A stretch of DNA of 64,000 bases from Adenophora triphylla var. japonica (GCA_022495995.1 JAFEMH010000169.1:806001-870000), one strand, 5' to 3'; shown: positions 11,792 through 25,609, counted from the first letter of the stretch. Numbers and translations: made by a program. The notes: generated by a model not told the origin, from the letters alone.

Positions 11792-14712
11792 TTACACACC
11801 AACAAAGGACCTGCATTGAGACTCCCAGTACTCCTTTGTCTGGCGAACCCTCTCAACTCTTTCGCTCTTAAGTCTTTCGTCCCAATACTTCGGACATCTG
11901 TTCCAATACAAATCGCAACTATGAATACGAGGAACATTAAAATTTATTTTTTACGTCAAACTTTGACCTCACCTTCTACTTAGCAGAATATTTAGTTCTT
12001 CCAAGTGAACAGCTCCCTCGTACACTCCAGCCTATATGAATTATATACCGAAACAAACCGTTAAAATCAAATTTTAGAACTAATGGGGGCGATTTGTGTA
12101 ATTCTGATACAATCTTACCTCTCGACAAAGAGGACATTTTTCGTTGGGATGTGTTGCCTTAATTCCATCTACGATATTTGCTGATCCAGCCTTACAGGCA
12201 CACATGTAACAGAAGATGTGACCACATGTGAGAGATACTGGATCAAATACTGTATCCTGTTTAAACAAGCAAAAAAAAAAACTAAAGGCAGGGTATACAG
12301 TAAATATTAAGAATACGATGCCTAACCGGTGACGGACGCAGGAATTGTAGAAAGGGGGGGGGAGGAAAAAACTGGAGTAAGGGAATGATGAAAGGGGGTT
12401 CGGGAGCAGCGGCCCCCAATTTTATTTTATTTTTTTGGTTATTTCTTCACATATATTAGTACATCTTTAGACATAAATATAGTTAAGTACTCCCTCCGTC
12501 CCAAAATATTTGTCCCATTTGACTTTTTTGTTGAACTTTGACCACAAATATATGACAATTTAATTATGTTCATGAAATTCTAAAAATTCCTATTGATTCA
12601 CCATTAATAATATTATCAACAACAACTTTTAGAATTTCATGAACATGATTAATCTCTCATAAATTTGTGGTCAAAGTTCAACAAAAAAGTCAAATGGGAC
12701 AAACATTTTGGGACGGAGGGAGTATTTGTTTTAATTGTGACAAAAATACATCATGTTGATCTCAACACATATAACATAATTACACGTACCAAAAGATTCA
12801 ACATATATATATAGTTGTTCAACATCTAAAATCATACCCACAAATAAAATTCATAAATATAAAACATTTTACTTCAACGTATACTTCCTCCTTTTTCACT
12901 AAAAGTTGAACTCTTTACCTATTTGGGTGTCTCATTAAAAATTACACTTTTCTAAAATAAAAATATTTTAACACTTACATGCTCACAACAATTATTCACT
13001 TACACGTAATCCTCGTGTTCAAAATAAAAGTTTAATTCCCATATCTAAACCAAAGTGTATTTTTTAGTGGGACGCAAGGAGTATAATTGTATTTATAGAG
13101 GAAAAGTAGTTGGGTTAAAAAAAAAAAAGAAAGAAGTCAAGCAGGGGCAGTGCCCCCCCCCTGCCCCTTGCTAGGTCCGTCCATGCGCCTAACTGCAATA
13201 CAAACGATGAGTAAACATGAGAAAAAGAAACGAGGATTACCAGACATATAGAACAAGTCAAGTCAATATCCGTCGTGCACGAATCAGAAAGCTCACAGTG
13301 AAGTGACGGCTTCTCATCGTTCAACACAAGGGAGCATCCCTCAAATAATGCAGAGGATTTTCTCATATCGGCTTTTGTTTCCCTCAAGTTTATATGGAAA
13401 GCTATAAGTTCGAACAGCCATGGAGATTGTAGGATTTCCATGTGCATGCTTTGGACTTGTGACCTAAACGCTTGCCCTTGTTTAGAGTAATGAATCTACA
13501 ACAAATAGAAAAGAGTTCAAAGATGTGGCTCTGTGAAATACTCCATCCGTCCCGGAAAATAGTCCCATTTGGTTTTTGATGGTCAACGCTAGTAATATCA
13601 AAAATCAAATGGGATTATCTTTCTGCGACGGAAGGAGAGTCTTTTTGAGGGCTCGGATTTGAGTGGCGAAAGGGCAAAATGGCGCGTACCTTGTCATACT
13701 TCTTTAGTATTTTGCGCATAGCAATGGCATGGATTATGGCATAACCAACGAGCTCATTGCCTTCTTGAATTAAGGTACCATGGTTTCCATGTACCTTGTC
13801 TTTGCACCAAATGAAGCACTTACGAAAACCCGAAGCTAGATGCACATCTAGCAGCTTCTGTGCACGCTCGTTAAAGGTTCCGACTACTACAGACATTTCC
13901 TTGAGAAGGGAAGGGAAAAATGTTCCATCACAGACTGCAGAGAGCAAAAATTAGAATCAGGTCAGAAGCTTTAAGCGAGAGATCACTGGTCTACATCAAT
14001 TGATCAGCAAAAATCTACGAACCCCCATTGATAAATAAAATTGATCACCAAATATTTACATATACACGAATTTGCTGACTATAAAGTTACATCGAAAACA
14101 AGCAATTCTCTGTTTCTTACCTTAGCTGCCATTTATATGATCTGATGAGACATCAGGTACCCAAAAGATATTTCATTTAGAATCCTTTTCCCCTAATCCC
14201 CCAGATGAAAAGTGGCTCAAAAACACAAGTTGAGGAGTGCTGAACATAACAGATGGTAAAGACTCGAGTACTATGCATTTTTTTTTAAATTTAATTTCAA
14301 TTTTTGCTATTCATGTTCATACACCAGCTGCTAGACAATCCAACCTAGGAGTATAACGAAAAAGTAAATTGGAATTCAGACAACTAAACCCAAAAAACCA
14401 TAATTTGTCTGAATCGAAACCAAAGGAGTACAGCCAAAGAGAGAATTAGATTTCATCTCATTTCTGTCAGTAAATAAGTCGAACAACTTGCAGGCAATTT
14501 AAAAACAACCCAAAACACAAAATCTACGTACCAGGACAATGATCAGGACAGGTCCGAATGAGCCGTTCTTCTTGAACTGAATTCCTGTGGGAATGAACAA
14601 CATCTTTGCTACAATTTTTCATAATCTTTTTGAGCTTCTTGAAACCAACACCAGGCAATTGTTTTTTATCTTGGCCTTGCATGTACTCCTCATACTTCTT
14701 GCAGAACTTCAT
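11792..14712 (-). CDS. NLA: NLA/BAH1-type E3 ubiquitin ligase (SPX + RING)
   Basis: SPX-domain RING ubiquitin ligase of the NITROGEN LIMITATION ADAPTATION/BAH1 family. In Arabidopsis NLA ubiquitinates plasma-membrane PHT1 phosphate transporters, linking phosphate and nitrate nutrition and salicylate signalling. Minus-strand exons: 14712-14532, 13934-13690, 13495-13241, 12256-12119, 12031-11973 and 11897-11792 (stop). They join in frame to 327 residues; Arabidopsis NLA is about 335. N-terminal SPX motif [14 protein letters not shown], then the lysine cluster [12 protein letters not shown] expected to bind inositol pyrophosphate. C3HC4 RING at about residues 223-272: [21 protein letters not shown]-terminus [19 protein letters not shown] is conserved. 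The third intron (1 kb) carries a TIR element with a nested Stowaway, and the second carries a small MITE. It appears intact. NLA versus a BAH1-like paralogue is inferred from overall similarity. Confidence 0.92.
12490..12722. mobile_element. Long-palindrome Stowaway-like MITE nested in NLA intron
   Basis: Ends CTCCCTCCGTCCC / GGGACGGAGGGAG. Nearly the whole 233 bp is an inverted repeat: TCCCATTTGACTTTTTTGTT near the left end returns as its complement near the right. The RNA could form one long hairpin. Confidence 0.85.
12885..13083. mobile_element. Decayed Stowaway-like MITE
   Basis: Starts ACTTCCTCCTTTTTCACTAAAAG and ends CTTTTTAGTGGGACGCAAGGAGTA-like, an imperfect inverted pair of the CTCC..GGAG type. 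Substitutions in both termini suggest an old copy. Confidence 0.5.
13541..13637. mobile_element. Small Stowaway-like MITE in NLA intron 2
   Basis: Ends CTCCATCCGTCCC and GACGGAAGGAG. The inner parts TCCCATTTGGTTTTTGAT and its inverse ATCAAAAATCAAATGGGA make it almost a complete hairpin of 97 bp. Confidence 0.8.
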
Positions 14713-15027
14713 TTTTCTTCTTGATTCTACTTTAATTTTTTTAACGTTCGTTAATTACCCAATTAAATAAAATCTACGAAATTAGATAAAACCCTCTCCA
14801 ATTGTGAATGTGATTTATGATTGAAAGTGAAAAGCAGTGGCTTGAAGATGAAAGATTTAACGGAAGAGTGGAGAGTGACGTATATGAAGGATAACCTTGG
14901 GAAATCGTCAAATTCGCCTCTTTAATTTCTAAGACACTTTACAGTACAGGTAGACCAAATCCTAAGACGTGTTAATCGAGATTATTAAGATTTGTTTAGA
15001 GTGCAAGATTTGTCTTTAACACCTATT
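14713..15027. other. Probable NLA promoter and 5' UTR
   Basis: Region immediately upstream of the NLA start on the minus strand. I looked for a site complementary to miR827, which targets NLA leaders in Arabidopsis, and saw none in these bases. No clear TATA box was identified. Confidence 0.4.
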
Positions 15028-15393
15028 TCCTCCGTCCCAAGTTTCAAGTTTTCTGCTTTCATTTTTTTGTCCGTCTCACTTCAAAATTTCCTTCTATAAA
15101 TGACAAGTTTTGAATATATTTATACTCTTATATTTAATATATTTACAAAAAAATCAATCATTAACTTACTATTCCTCTCACTCATTCTCTCTCCTATTAA
15201 ATGTTTTTAACTTTTACATTCTCTCTCTTTTAATCTTTTATCCATTTTCAAAAAAACCAATCATTAACTAATATTCCCTACCCCACATTTAACTTTTACA
15301 TTCTCTCTCCTCTAATTTTCTATCCACTTTAAAAAAAAACTCTTAAAAATCGTGAAATCCACACCAAGAAACCTTGGTGTGAAACGGAGGGAG
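15028..15393. mobile_element. Diverged Stowaway-like MITE
   Basis: Termini CCTCCGTCCC and AACGGAGGGAG with internal CACTCATTCTCTCTCC and CATTCTCTCTC words shared with other MITEs here. Its 366 bp is longer than its relatives; two blocks beginning ACATTCTCTCTC are repeated, suggesting internal duplication. Confidence 0.7.
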
Positions 15394-15461
15394 TATTATT
15401 TATGAGGTGGTTTATAAAAAATATGTTTTTTCTAAGCTTAAGGAAAAATCATTTTTACACT

Positions 15462-15745
15462 GGCAATTAATAATGCACTGACACTCTTCACACCGACACT
15501 TTTTTATACTAATATTGACACTTTTTAACCTACACTAACACTCTTTATACTGACACTTAATATACAGACACTGACACTCTTTACAATGGCAGTTTGTTAC
15601 ACTAACACTGATACTTTGTTACACTAATACTGTCACTTTTTTACACTGACACTTAATATATATGCATTGTGACACTCTTTACACTGACATTTTGTTACAC
15701 TAATACTTTTTTACACTGACATTTTATTACACTAACACTACTGGC
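15462..15745. repeat. Degenerate minisatellite of ACACTGACAC words
   Basis: About twenty copies of TTACACT(G/A)ACAC(T/A) with TTTT spacers in 280 bp, for example CACTGACACTCTTTACA and TTTTTACACTGACA. The spacing is irregular, so there is no single sharp period. No coding frame. Confidence 0.75.
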
Positions 15746-15809
15746 ACAAGTGGGGGAAAACCAAATTGACATAATAAGCACATAATATGTTGTGAATAAA
15801 TATGAAATA

Positions 15810-16085
15810 CTCCCTCCGTCCCAATAAAAGTTTCACTAATTATTCAAAAGGGCGTCCCGTTAAAAGCTTCACCTTTTCTTTTTTGACAAAGAATCTTTAC
15901 TATTTCCTCCACTCATTCTCTCTCCTACATTATTTTAATACTCACAACACCATTATAATTTACTATTCCCTCCACTAATTCTCTCTCCTATTTTCAAATT
16001 ACACTCACAACATTTTTTTTCTCTCCCATTTTCATAATTTGCGTGCCCACCCAAAAGGATGAAGCACTTATTGGGACGGAGGGAG
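15810..16085. mobile_element. Stowaway-like MITE
   Basis: Ends CTCCCTCCGTCCC and GGGACGGAGGGAG, 276 bp. The interior has AAGCTTCACC, CACTCATTCTCTCTCCTA and CTCACAACA words that also occur at 8819, 27185 and 43736. Confidence 0.88.
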
Positions 16086-16245
16086 TATTTCTTTTTTTAT
16101 GGCCGCCGTGGATAATAATATTTCACCACAATTTGACACAACTGTTATTTATAGATTAAATTGATTCAAAATGTTTTAAGAGATGATTTAAGGAAAAATT
16201 ATTAATGTGTCCTTCATCCTAAGTGAAAAGATCAATTTAGACAAA

Positions 16246-16489
16246 TCTATAGTATAAAGGGAGGGTGTCCAACTCAGCAAGTGCACAGTACAATGAATAG
16301 TAGCATCCGCCGACATTACCATTTTGCCCTCACTATTCACTCCCTTTCCCGTTTTGCCCTCCCACCTTTGTATGTCGTGCGACATACATGTTTGTTTTTT
16401 TTTTTTTTTTTTTTGTGATATATATAAAAAAAAAAAAAAAAAAACAAAACAAAAACGTAAACGTGGCCTTGGACACGGGCTTAGGCTAG
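16246..16489 (+). mobile_element. Small non-autonomous Helitron
   Basis: Starts TCTATAGTATAAA and ends GGACACGGGCTTAGGCTAG, inserted between A (16245) and T (16490). This is the A^T insertion with 5' TC and 3' CTAG expected of Helitrons. A short hairpin CGTG-gccttgga-CACG lies about 9 bases before the CTAG. The 3' end matches the element at 48554-48726, where a paralogous empty site supports the boundaries. Confidence 0.8.
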
Positions 16490-17640
16490 TATTTTAAAAT
16501 TTAACCGATTAATATGGCATCATAATCAAAATTCCATCTAATCCTTCGGCCAAACTAACCCTTACCCAAAAATAAAAAACCACCCCCCTCTCTCTCTTCT
16601 CTCACTTTCTCTCTCTACCATTCTTCCGGCGACCATTCCCCTTCCCCTCCGGTGACCTCTTTCTTCCCACCTCTGGCGACCATTTCCCCCTATTCCGGTG
16701 ACTGTATCCCTTGCTCCGGCAACCGTCTCCCCTACTCCGGCGACCATCTCTCTCTCACTCTCCGACCTCCATCCCACCTCCTCTCCTTTCTTCCTCCCTC
16801 TTTCAGCCCCTCCCCGTCTGACACTCCCCAACCTGATCCACCAGGACCGCCATCATCCAGCCCCGTCCCCTCCGGCATTTCCCACCTCAATCCACACACT
16901 TCTCCCTCTCCCGTTTGGCTTCTCGCCGCCTCCTCTGCCTCTTTCTTCACCATCGATCCCTTCCCATCCCATAGTCTCCACCCACTTTCTAGATCTATTT
17001 TTAGTCTGCTTCACCCTTCGCTGTTTTTGTGGAAAATTTATTTTCACATTACTCTCCTCTCTTCAGATCTGAAATTGTCATTTAAATTGGAAATGTTAGT
17101 ATTATTTGTTTTATTTCGGATTTGATTTTTTATAGATGAAGTTTGTGATGTATTTTGTGTTACAAAATTTAAATGTTCGGATTTTTGATTCGTTTGTTAG
17201 GTTGTAATTTTTTATTTATTATTCTTACCGGTGATGTAGTGGATGGACGATGGTGGTGGTGGTGCAGGTGGTTGGCCATGGTGAAATCTGGTTACAGATC
17301 TATGGAGTATTTGTTTTTAGGTGAAGTTGAAAAAGGGGATATGTAAATTGGGTAAATGTTGTTGTAATCTTGGAAATAAAAATTGTCATTAAAGACTTCT
17401 CATTAACTCATTTAGATAATTATATCATTCCACAATTTACTAAGGAATCATGTTATATTATCATGGGCATACAATAGAAAAACCATTCAGCTTACAAGAT
17501 TTGTAAGTATAAGATGCCTGCTGGGAAGTCAAATGTATGCTCAATTTTGCATTCATGCAGTAGGCTGTAAGATCTATTTGAGGTTATGCTCTATTTTTGG
17601 TATTTATAAAATTTAATTATTTCTCCATCCGTCTCACATC
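16490..17640. other. No intact gene; pyrimidine-rich and CCGGCGACC-repeat segment
   Basis: 16560-16750 is C/T-rich with five spaced copies of a (C/T)CCGG(C/T)GACC word, roughly 25 bases apart. Long Ser/Pro-rich frames here (16652-17125) follow from the composition and carry no recognisable domain. 17240-17300 holds a G-rich GGTGGTGG stretch. The composition resembles gene fragments or UTRs inside a non-autonomous element, but no TIR pair could be fixed. Confidence 0.4.
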
Positions 17641-17689
17641 AAGATATCAAGAGTTTACAAATTTATTAAGAAAATATTAAAAAATGAGT

Positions 17690-18420
17690 AAAAAGTTACA
17701 AGTGAACTTAAGGTAAAAACAATTGTGAACATAACAAATATGTCAAATAATCTCATAAAATTGCAAAAATAGAGGTCATAAAGGACTAAAACAAATGTGA
17801 ACTTAACAAAAAAAAAAACAACAACAGTGAACTTAAGTAAAAACAACTGTGAACATAACAAATATGTCAAATAATTTCATAAAATTGCAAAAATAGAGTC
17901 ATAAATGACTAAAACAACTGTGAACTTAACAAAAAACAACAGTGAACTTAACAAATAGATCAAATAATCTCATAAAATTGCAAAAATAAAGACTATAAAA
18001 TTTTAAAACAACTGTGAACTTAACTAAAACAACTGTGAACTTAACTAAAACAACAGTGAACTTAATAAATATGTCAAATAATCTCATAAAATTGCAAAAA
18101 ATAGAGGCCATAAAGGACTAAAACAATAGTGAACTTAACAAATAGGTCAAATAATCTCATAAAATTGAAAAAAATAAAGGCTATAAAATACTAAAAACAA
18201 CTGTGAATTTAACTAAAACAACTGTGAACTTAACTAAAAACAACAGTGAACTTAACAAATAGGTCAAATAATCTCATAAAATTGCAAAAATAAAGGCTAT
18301 AAAAGTCTAAAAACAACTGTGAACTTAACTAAAACAAATGTGAACTTAACTAAAAAAGACTAAAAAATAACTGTGAACTTATCAAAACAATTGTGAACTT
18401 GTAAAAACTGTGAACTTCTC
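17690..18420. repeat. Minisatellite of AACTGTGAACTTAAC / CTCATAAAATTGCAAAAATA units
   Basis: About six imperfect units of roughly 110-130 bp. Each has one to three copies of AAAACAACTGTGAACTTAAC, then AATAGGTCAAATAATCTCATA and ATTGCAAAAATAAAGGCTATAA. Copy number of the short sub-repeat varies between units, so it is a higher-order array. No TIRs or coding capacity were seen. Confidence 0.85.
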
Positions 18421-18807
18421 AAATTTGCTCCAGATTATATATTGATGCTACTAGTTTGATTCGTATTGACGATACGAACACACCGGTGGTTTCAGATTTT
18501 TTTTTTTGATTTCTAGATCTTAAGATATTTCATTTTAAAGTTTTGAGGTGGAAAAAAAAAAGTAAGAGAGAGAAAATGACATAGAGCTGAAATTCTTTCA
18601 TGTACATCCGTCCATGTCATTTAATTGAGTGGTACAAGCGTAATTTTCATCAATTACCAGGGACACGCGTCTCCATCAGTAAGTCAGGGACCTAATGGTA
18701 GATTCCCATATTTCATGGATTAGTTGGTTGAATTCATTAAAACTAGGGACCAATTGGTAATTGCCCCATGATTTAAAGTAATAAGTCAAATTTCAAGCCA
18801 TTCTTTT
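18421..18807. other. Possible Mutator-type end sequence, no gene
   Basis: Read inverted from about 18770, the sequence GGGGCAATTACCAATTGGTC followed by CCTAGTTTTAATGAATTC looks like the start of a MULE terminal repeat. It could close an element that contains the minisatellite and the 16.5-kb segment. A matching left end was not found. Confidence 0.3.
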
Positions 18808-21150
<2,343 letters not shown>

Positions 21151-21489
21151 AAAGCAAGTTACTTTTGGAATTTTTATATGATATGCCTTCAATATTTTGG
21201 TAATTGCAATTTGATATTAAAGAGTAATAGAAGGTTGGTCAGATCGTCTTATAATAAATGTCATATTTTTTCATTTTGATTCATTCAAAATAAATATTAC
21301 GTTTCCAAATTTAAAAAGTATCTAGCACAATTTTATCACTATACAAGTAATGTATAAATTAGTAAAATATTTTCATGTTTTAAAACGCTGACAAATTAAT
21401 TATAATATTTATTTTGTGATTGATATAAAAGAGAGTAAAATTTTATTGTGACCTTTTCCATTTTTATTACTGTAATATACTTGTATATT

Positions 21490-22330
21490 ACTATTGCACC
21501 CATTTGGTCAAAGATTTTTTTTCAACTATTCTTCATTTCAAAAATAAGTATTACTTTCGACTCAAAATAAATAGTCAAAAAATAATACTACATGTTTTAT
21601 CAAAAAAATGAACATTACTTCCTTCATCTAATGAATATTTTAAAAAATAATATTCTTCATTTGCCTCAAAAATTAATGTTTGTTATGTTAGTGCATTCGT
21701 TTCAAAATATGACATTATTTTTTTAAACAAATGAATTAATATTTAAAAAAATATTCATTGAGACGAAGATAGTAATTTATCTTTTTAGACGATGTAGTAT
21801 TCTTTTGTAAAAATAATGTTTATTCGTCTAAAAAATTAATGTCATCTTAATATCATATTTTGAGACGAAAGCACTAACATTACAAACATTAATTTTAGAG
21901 GCGAATGAAGTAGTATTAATTTTTAAAATATTAATTGGGTTGAAGGAAGTAATGCTCATTTTTTTGGATAAAAAATGTAGTATTATTTTTGGTTATTCAT
22001 TTTGAGGCGAAAGTAATATTTATTTTTAAAATGAAGAATATTTTTTTTTACAGAAGTACATTTTTTAAAGTATTTATTTGAGATGGAAAAATAATATTTC
22101 TATTAATTTTCTTTATTAATATATAATTATTGTATTATTATTTTGTAATTTAAAACAAGACGGAGAAGTACAAAGTGGACATTTGGTAGAAAGTAGGTTA
22201 TTGGTAATTTGAACTCGCTACACCGTGTAGCGAATTTCAAAAAGTTGGTCATTTTGACAAATAGTTTCAAATGTGGGTTATTTATGGGATTTAGATTTTT
22301 AAAATTGAATTATTTGAGAAAAAATCTTTG
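21490..22330. repeat. Decayed foldback-like element related to the 41-kb palindrome
   Basis: Two arms about 300 bp apart are inverted copies. AAAAATAAGTATTACTTTCG and TCAAAATAAATAGTCAAAAA on the left answer to GAGGCGAAAGTAATATTTAT and related words on the right. The right arm also has CGCTACACCGTGTAGCG (about 22207) and an end ATTATTTGAGAAAAAATC that match the element at 40933-42203. The equivalent outer part of the left arm is missing. Confidence 0.65.
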
Positions 22331-22354
22331 ATCAGATGAACACTAAAATGCAAA

Positions 22355-22657
22355 GGGAAAATTTCATTTTTGTCCATCGTATTTTGGGAATATTTCATTT
22401 TTACCATCGAACTTTAATTTTTTTCTTTTTAGCATCATACTTTAAATAATAGTGTCATTTTATACAATATCTAGGTATAAAATAACAATATAGTTTATAG
22501 TATAATGGTAAAATGAAATAAATCTGGGTATAAATAGCAGATTTGAGTATAAAATGACATTATTGTTTGTAATAGATGATAAAAATGAAAAAAACAAAGT
22601 TAAATGACAAAAGTGAAATAAGCTCCAAAATATGATGGATAAAAACAGAATTTTCCC
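22355..22657. mobile_element. MULE-type MITE with 9-bp duplication
   Basis: Inverted ends GGGAAAATTTCATTTTTGTC and, from the right, GGGAAAATTCTGTTTTTATC; flanked by a perfect AAATGCAAA duplication at 22346-22354 and 22658-22666. The 303-bp interior is AT-rich without coding content. The 9-bp duplication and G-start TIR fit the Mutator superfamily. Confidence 0.82.
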
Positions 22658-22666
22658 AAATGCAAA

Positions 22667-23047
22667 TGAAGATGAGCATGTGTAACTCGTGAGCGGATTA
22701 TAGATATACTAATTACTATGTGCCAAAATGAATTTTTTATTTTTAATTAAAATAAAAATATTGATTTTAAACCATAATAGTATTACTTAAGTCCTCCCTT
22801 GTTTTAATATAAAATCAAGAGAAAATTTGGTTATTATAAAATGTTAGAACCAAATTTACTTGTATTATCAAGAGTTAGTGGTGGTAATGATGAGTCGAAA
22901 ATGGATTGTGGTAGTAATAATGATGAAGCACATTCAATTTCCTTTTTCTCTCCACCCACAAAATTGACTAGATTTATTCTGCCACCATTAACTCCTCTCC
23001 ATCATAGAAAAAATGGCTATCTTCCAAATAGAGAGGATACAATTAGT
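22667..23047. other. AT-rich spacer, no gene recognised
   Basis: A 70-codon frame at 22841-23050 has no recognisable motif and ends in the next transposon end. Confidence 0.4.
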
Positions 23048-23270
23048 TAGGGGTGTAAATCGTTTAATTTAAATTGCGGTTTGGAATCGAAACAAATTAA
23101 ATTATGCAATTTAGTTCGATTTTTAATTAATAGTGATTTGGTTTGATTTCAAATATTGTCAAATTGTGTGGTTTGATTTGGTCTGCGTTGTGGACCACCA
23201 AACCACGGTTCGAGACCGCGTGACTGAATCACCAAACCGAATCGATTAACCAAACCACCAAACCGTTCAA
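23048..23270. mobile_element. Non-autonomous hAT-like element (TAGGGGTGTAA end)
   Basis: Starts TAGGGGTGTAAATCG, then words such as TTTGGTTTGATTT, ACCAAACCGAATCG and AACCACCAAACCG, like the element at 8564. The right boundary was not found, so the end coordinate is approximate. Confidence 0.45.
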
Positions 23271-23399
23271 TATTAATCGTAGATATGAATATCTTTCATC
23301 TCCACCTCACATTAAAATTTGAAAAACCTTAATTCTATTCATGAATTTTAGCCTATAACCATTTTTTTATTTTGGTTAATATTTCTGTTATAACGTTAA

Positions 23400-24235
23400 T
23401 TCACTCTTCGTGAATCTCTTCGGTATGTGATGCATATCAACAACAGAGTTTTGGCGAAACAGTGGTTGCACGACTGCGCGTTGAAAGTGGCACGCCCGTG
23501 CAAGAAAGGCTGTAAATTCTGGATCCGTTGCACGGCCGGGCATGTTAAAGCGCACGCCCGTGCAAGGCGGCAACTCAGAATTAGGGTTTTCGTATTTGCT
23601 GATTTTTGTGAGCAATTAGTTAGGGTATTTTGGTCTTTTCATTTATAAGTTGTTTTAGGGTTTCATTAGTATTTATAGTTGTCTTAGGATTTGGAAAAGG
23701 GAGTTTTTGAGTTTATGAAATAGAGAAAAGTATAGGCTTTCATAAATTGATTCTTGTTTATCGTTCGGTCTACAATCTCTAGCCTCAAGGCATCATTGGG
23801 TATCAGTTTTTTGGACGAATATCAATGGTCGAACGAGGACGCGCTGGTCGTGGTGGATGAGGTGGTCGTGGTAGGGGCCGTGCAACGGATGCCCATGAAG
23901 AAGACCATCATCGCGAACGGGACCTTCTTGATATCGAGCTGAATGAGATGCTAAGACAGATTCAGATACTCCAGAACTGCATGGCACGCATGGAGCCTCC
24001 AGCGAATATGGGTTCAGATTTGGATATTTCATCCGAGGATATGGAATATAGAGAGTGGATTAATTCCTTCTCCCAAAATCATGGACATCATGACAGGTAT
24101 GCGGCTGACCATTCTAGGGATATCGGTGTGAAGATCGAAATTCCGGAGTTCGAAGGTAATGCAAATCCTGATGATTTCATTGATTCTTGCGAAACTGTGA
24201 TCGAATATGTGTTCGAACCTAAAACGGATTAAAAT
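23400..24235 (+). mobile_element. Ty3/gypsy retrotransposon remnant (LTR 3' part, PBS, gag start)
   Basis: 23400-23790 looks like the R-U5 part of an LTR, followed by a tRNA-Met-type primer site, GGTATCAG near 23799. A gag start at 23825 (MVERGRAGRGG, with a TGA where more Gly/Arg codons are expected) leads into RERDLLDIELNEMLRQIQ and DIGVKIEIPEFEGNANPDDF, typical of plant gypsy gag N-termini. The frame stops at 24232 and no protease, RT or integrase follows, so the copy is truncated. The LTR part has two GCACGCCCGTGCAAG words. Confidence 0.75.
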
Positions 24236-24512
24236 TTTATTTTTTAATTTTAATTTACCCAAAACAACGTCGTTTATGCAATATATATATATTAAAAAAA
24301 AAAAACCTCTATATCAAACTATGATATTGGATATTATTAATCATGAGAAATGAAGCCAAGAGTTTGGTTGTGAATTCATTTCGACGATGCTTTAAATGCG
24401 TAGGGATTAATTAGTTGTGGGGGCAACCTTATTTATCTACCATCTAAATCCCAATTTTAGGCTTATACATTTACATGAATTCCAAATTCATCTTTATTTG
24501 TGGATATAGTTA

Positions 24513-25200
24513 AATACAGGGAACAAAAAATACAGGAAACCAATAAAATTATCAAAATACCCATATAAACCAAAAATTCCGGCCAAATGGCCAGAATTCG
24601 AACCAAATTTTCAGCAAAAAATCAAAACCAAATCGCATATATAAAAATTGAACTCCGACTTCGTTAACCGTTGGATCGTCGTGAAACTTTTGGGCTTTGG
24701 TCGCATCCCCTAGGCGCACATGACGGCCGTTGGGATCTTCCAAATAATTGCCGGAGAGGGAGAAATGGCCGGCGGCGAAAACTGACGAAAATCTCCAAAA
24801 ATTCGCTATATTAAAAATCAAATTCCCGCTTCATTAACCGTTGGATCGTCGTCAAATTTTTGGGGTATGTTCGTATCACTCAGGCGCTCATATTGACCGT
24901 TGGGATCAGCAAAATAATCAGCGGTGCCGGAGATATAGCCGACGGCGCAAATCCGGCTTCGCTATATTAAAAATCAAATTCCCGCTTCATTAACCGTTGG
25001 ATCGTCGTCAAATTTTTGGGGTATGTTCGCATCTCTCAGGCGCTCATATTGACCGTTGAGATCAGCAAAATAATCAGCGATGTTGGAGATATGGCCGGCG
25101 GCGCAAATCCGACGAGATAACTCGTTTCACAACATCTCGTGTAGGGCAAGAGCATGGTTGGAATTTTTCGTTCCCTGTATTTTTCGTTCCCTGTATTTAG
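24513..25200. mobile_element. TIR element with three internal tandem repeats of about 154 bp
   Basis: Left AAATACAGGGAACAAAAAAT and right TTTTTCGTTCCCTGTATTT are inverted repeats; the right terminus carries the GTTCCCTGTATTT word twice. Inside, TTCATTAACCGTTGGATCGT recurs at about 24660 (diverged), 24830 and 24985, with TTTTGGGGTATGTTCG and CAGGCGCTCATATTGACCGT, giving a 154-bp period. A target duplication is not clear and the superfamily is unassigned. Confidence 0.6.
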
Positions 25201-25221
25201 TATTTACCTTATTTGTCCATC

Positions 25222-25303
25222 TCTTTTTATTTTTATTTTTATTTTTATTTTTATTTTTATTTTTATTTTTATTTTTATTTTTATTTTTATTTTTATTTTT
25301 ATA
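25222..25303. repeat. Microsatellite (TTTTTA)n
   Basis: About thirteen uninterrupted copies of TTTTTA. The Lys/Asn and Phe/Leu frames over it are artefacts. Confidence 0.95.
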
Positions 25304-25609
25304 CATTGCAAATAACATCGAAATAAATCAGGTCTGACATCGTAATGATCTAATTAAATAAGACTAAATTTTCTCTATTATTTTAGTGTGATTATGAATT
25401 ATTAGTAACGACATCGTGATAATGTGATGAATCTGTCTGTGTATAGCTATTGTATTACTAATAATGCACATTATGAAACTTAAGTATGGTACAAAACATA
25501 AGATTTACATGTTATCAATATCTTAATTAATTTCTCCAATGTTCATATCTTTCCCATTTTCTTCCATTTTCCTTAAATTCCTTCCTTTGTTTGTTTGATA
25601 GGAGCACCA

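Larger units (their letters stand above)
12330..13191. mobile_element. TIR element of unclear superfamily inside NLA intron 3
   Basis: Left end GGTGACGGACGCAGGA and, read inverted from the right, GCATGGACGGACCTAGCA form an imperfect inverted repeat. Flanks ATGCCTAAC and GCGCCTAAC could be a 9-bp duplication with two mismatches. Runs of G just inside the left end and of C near the right end, with 'gcggcccccaa' / 'cagtgccccccc', resemble the G-run element at 42975-43570. Two MITE-like palindromes (12490 and 12885) are nested inside. Confidence 0.5.

Noticed and set aside
14713..15027. miR827 target site in the NLA leader
   Set aside because: Known for Arabidopsis NLA, but I found no complementary stretch in the bases upstream of this ATG; it may lie in an upstream exon not identified.
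16562..17125. Several overlapping Ser/Pro- and Gly/Arg-rich frames of 60-157 codons on both strands
   Set aside because: They follow from a C/T-rich segment with CCGGCGACC repeats; no known domain, no consistent start or splice context.
23388..23648. Two opposing frames of about 75 codons
   Set aside because: They lie in the LTR and leader of the gypsy remnant and match no protein.
25080..25337. Phe/Leu and Lys/Asn repeat frames
   Set aside because: Artefacts of the (TTTTTA)n microsatellite.
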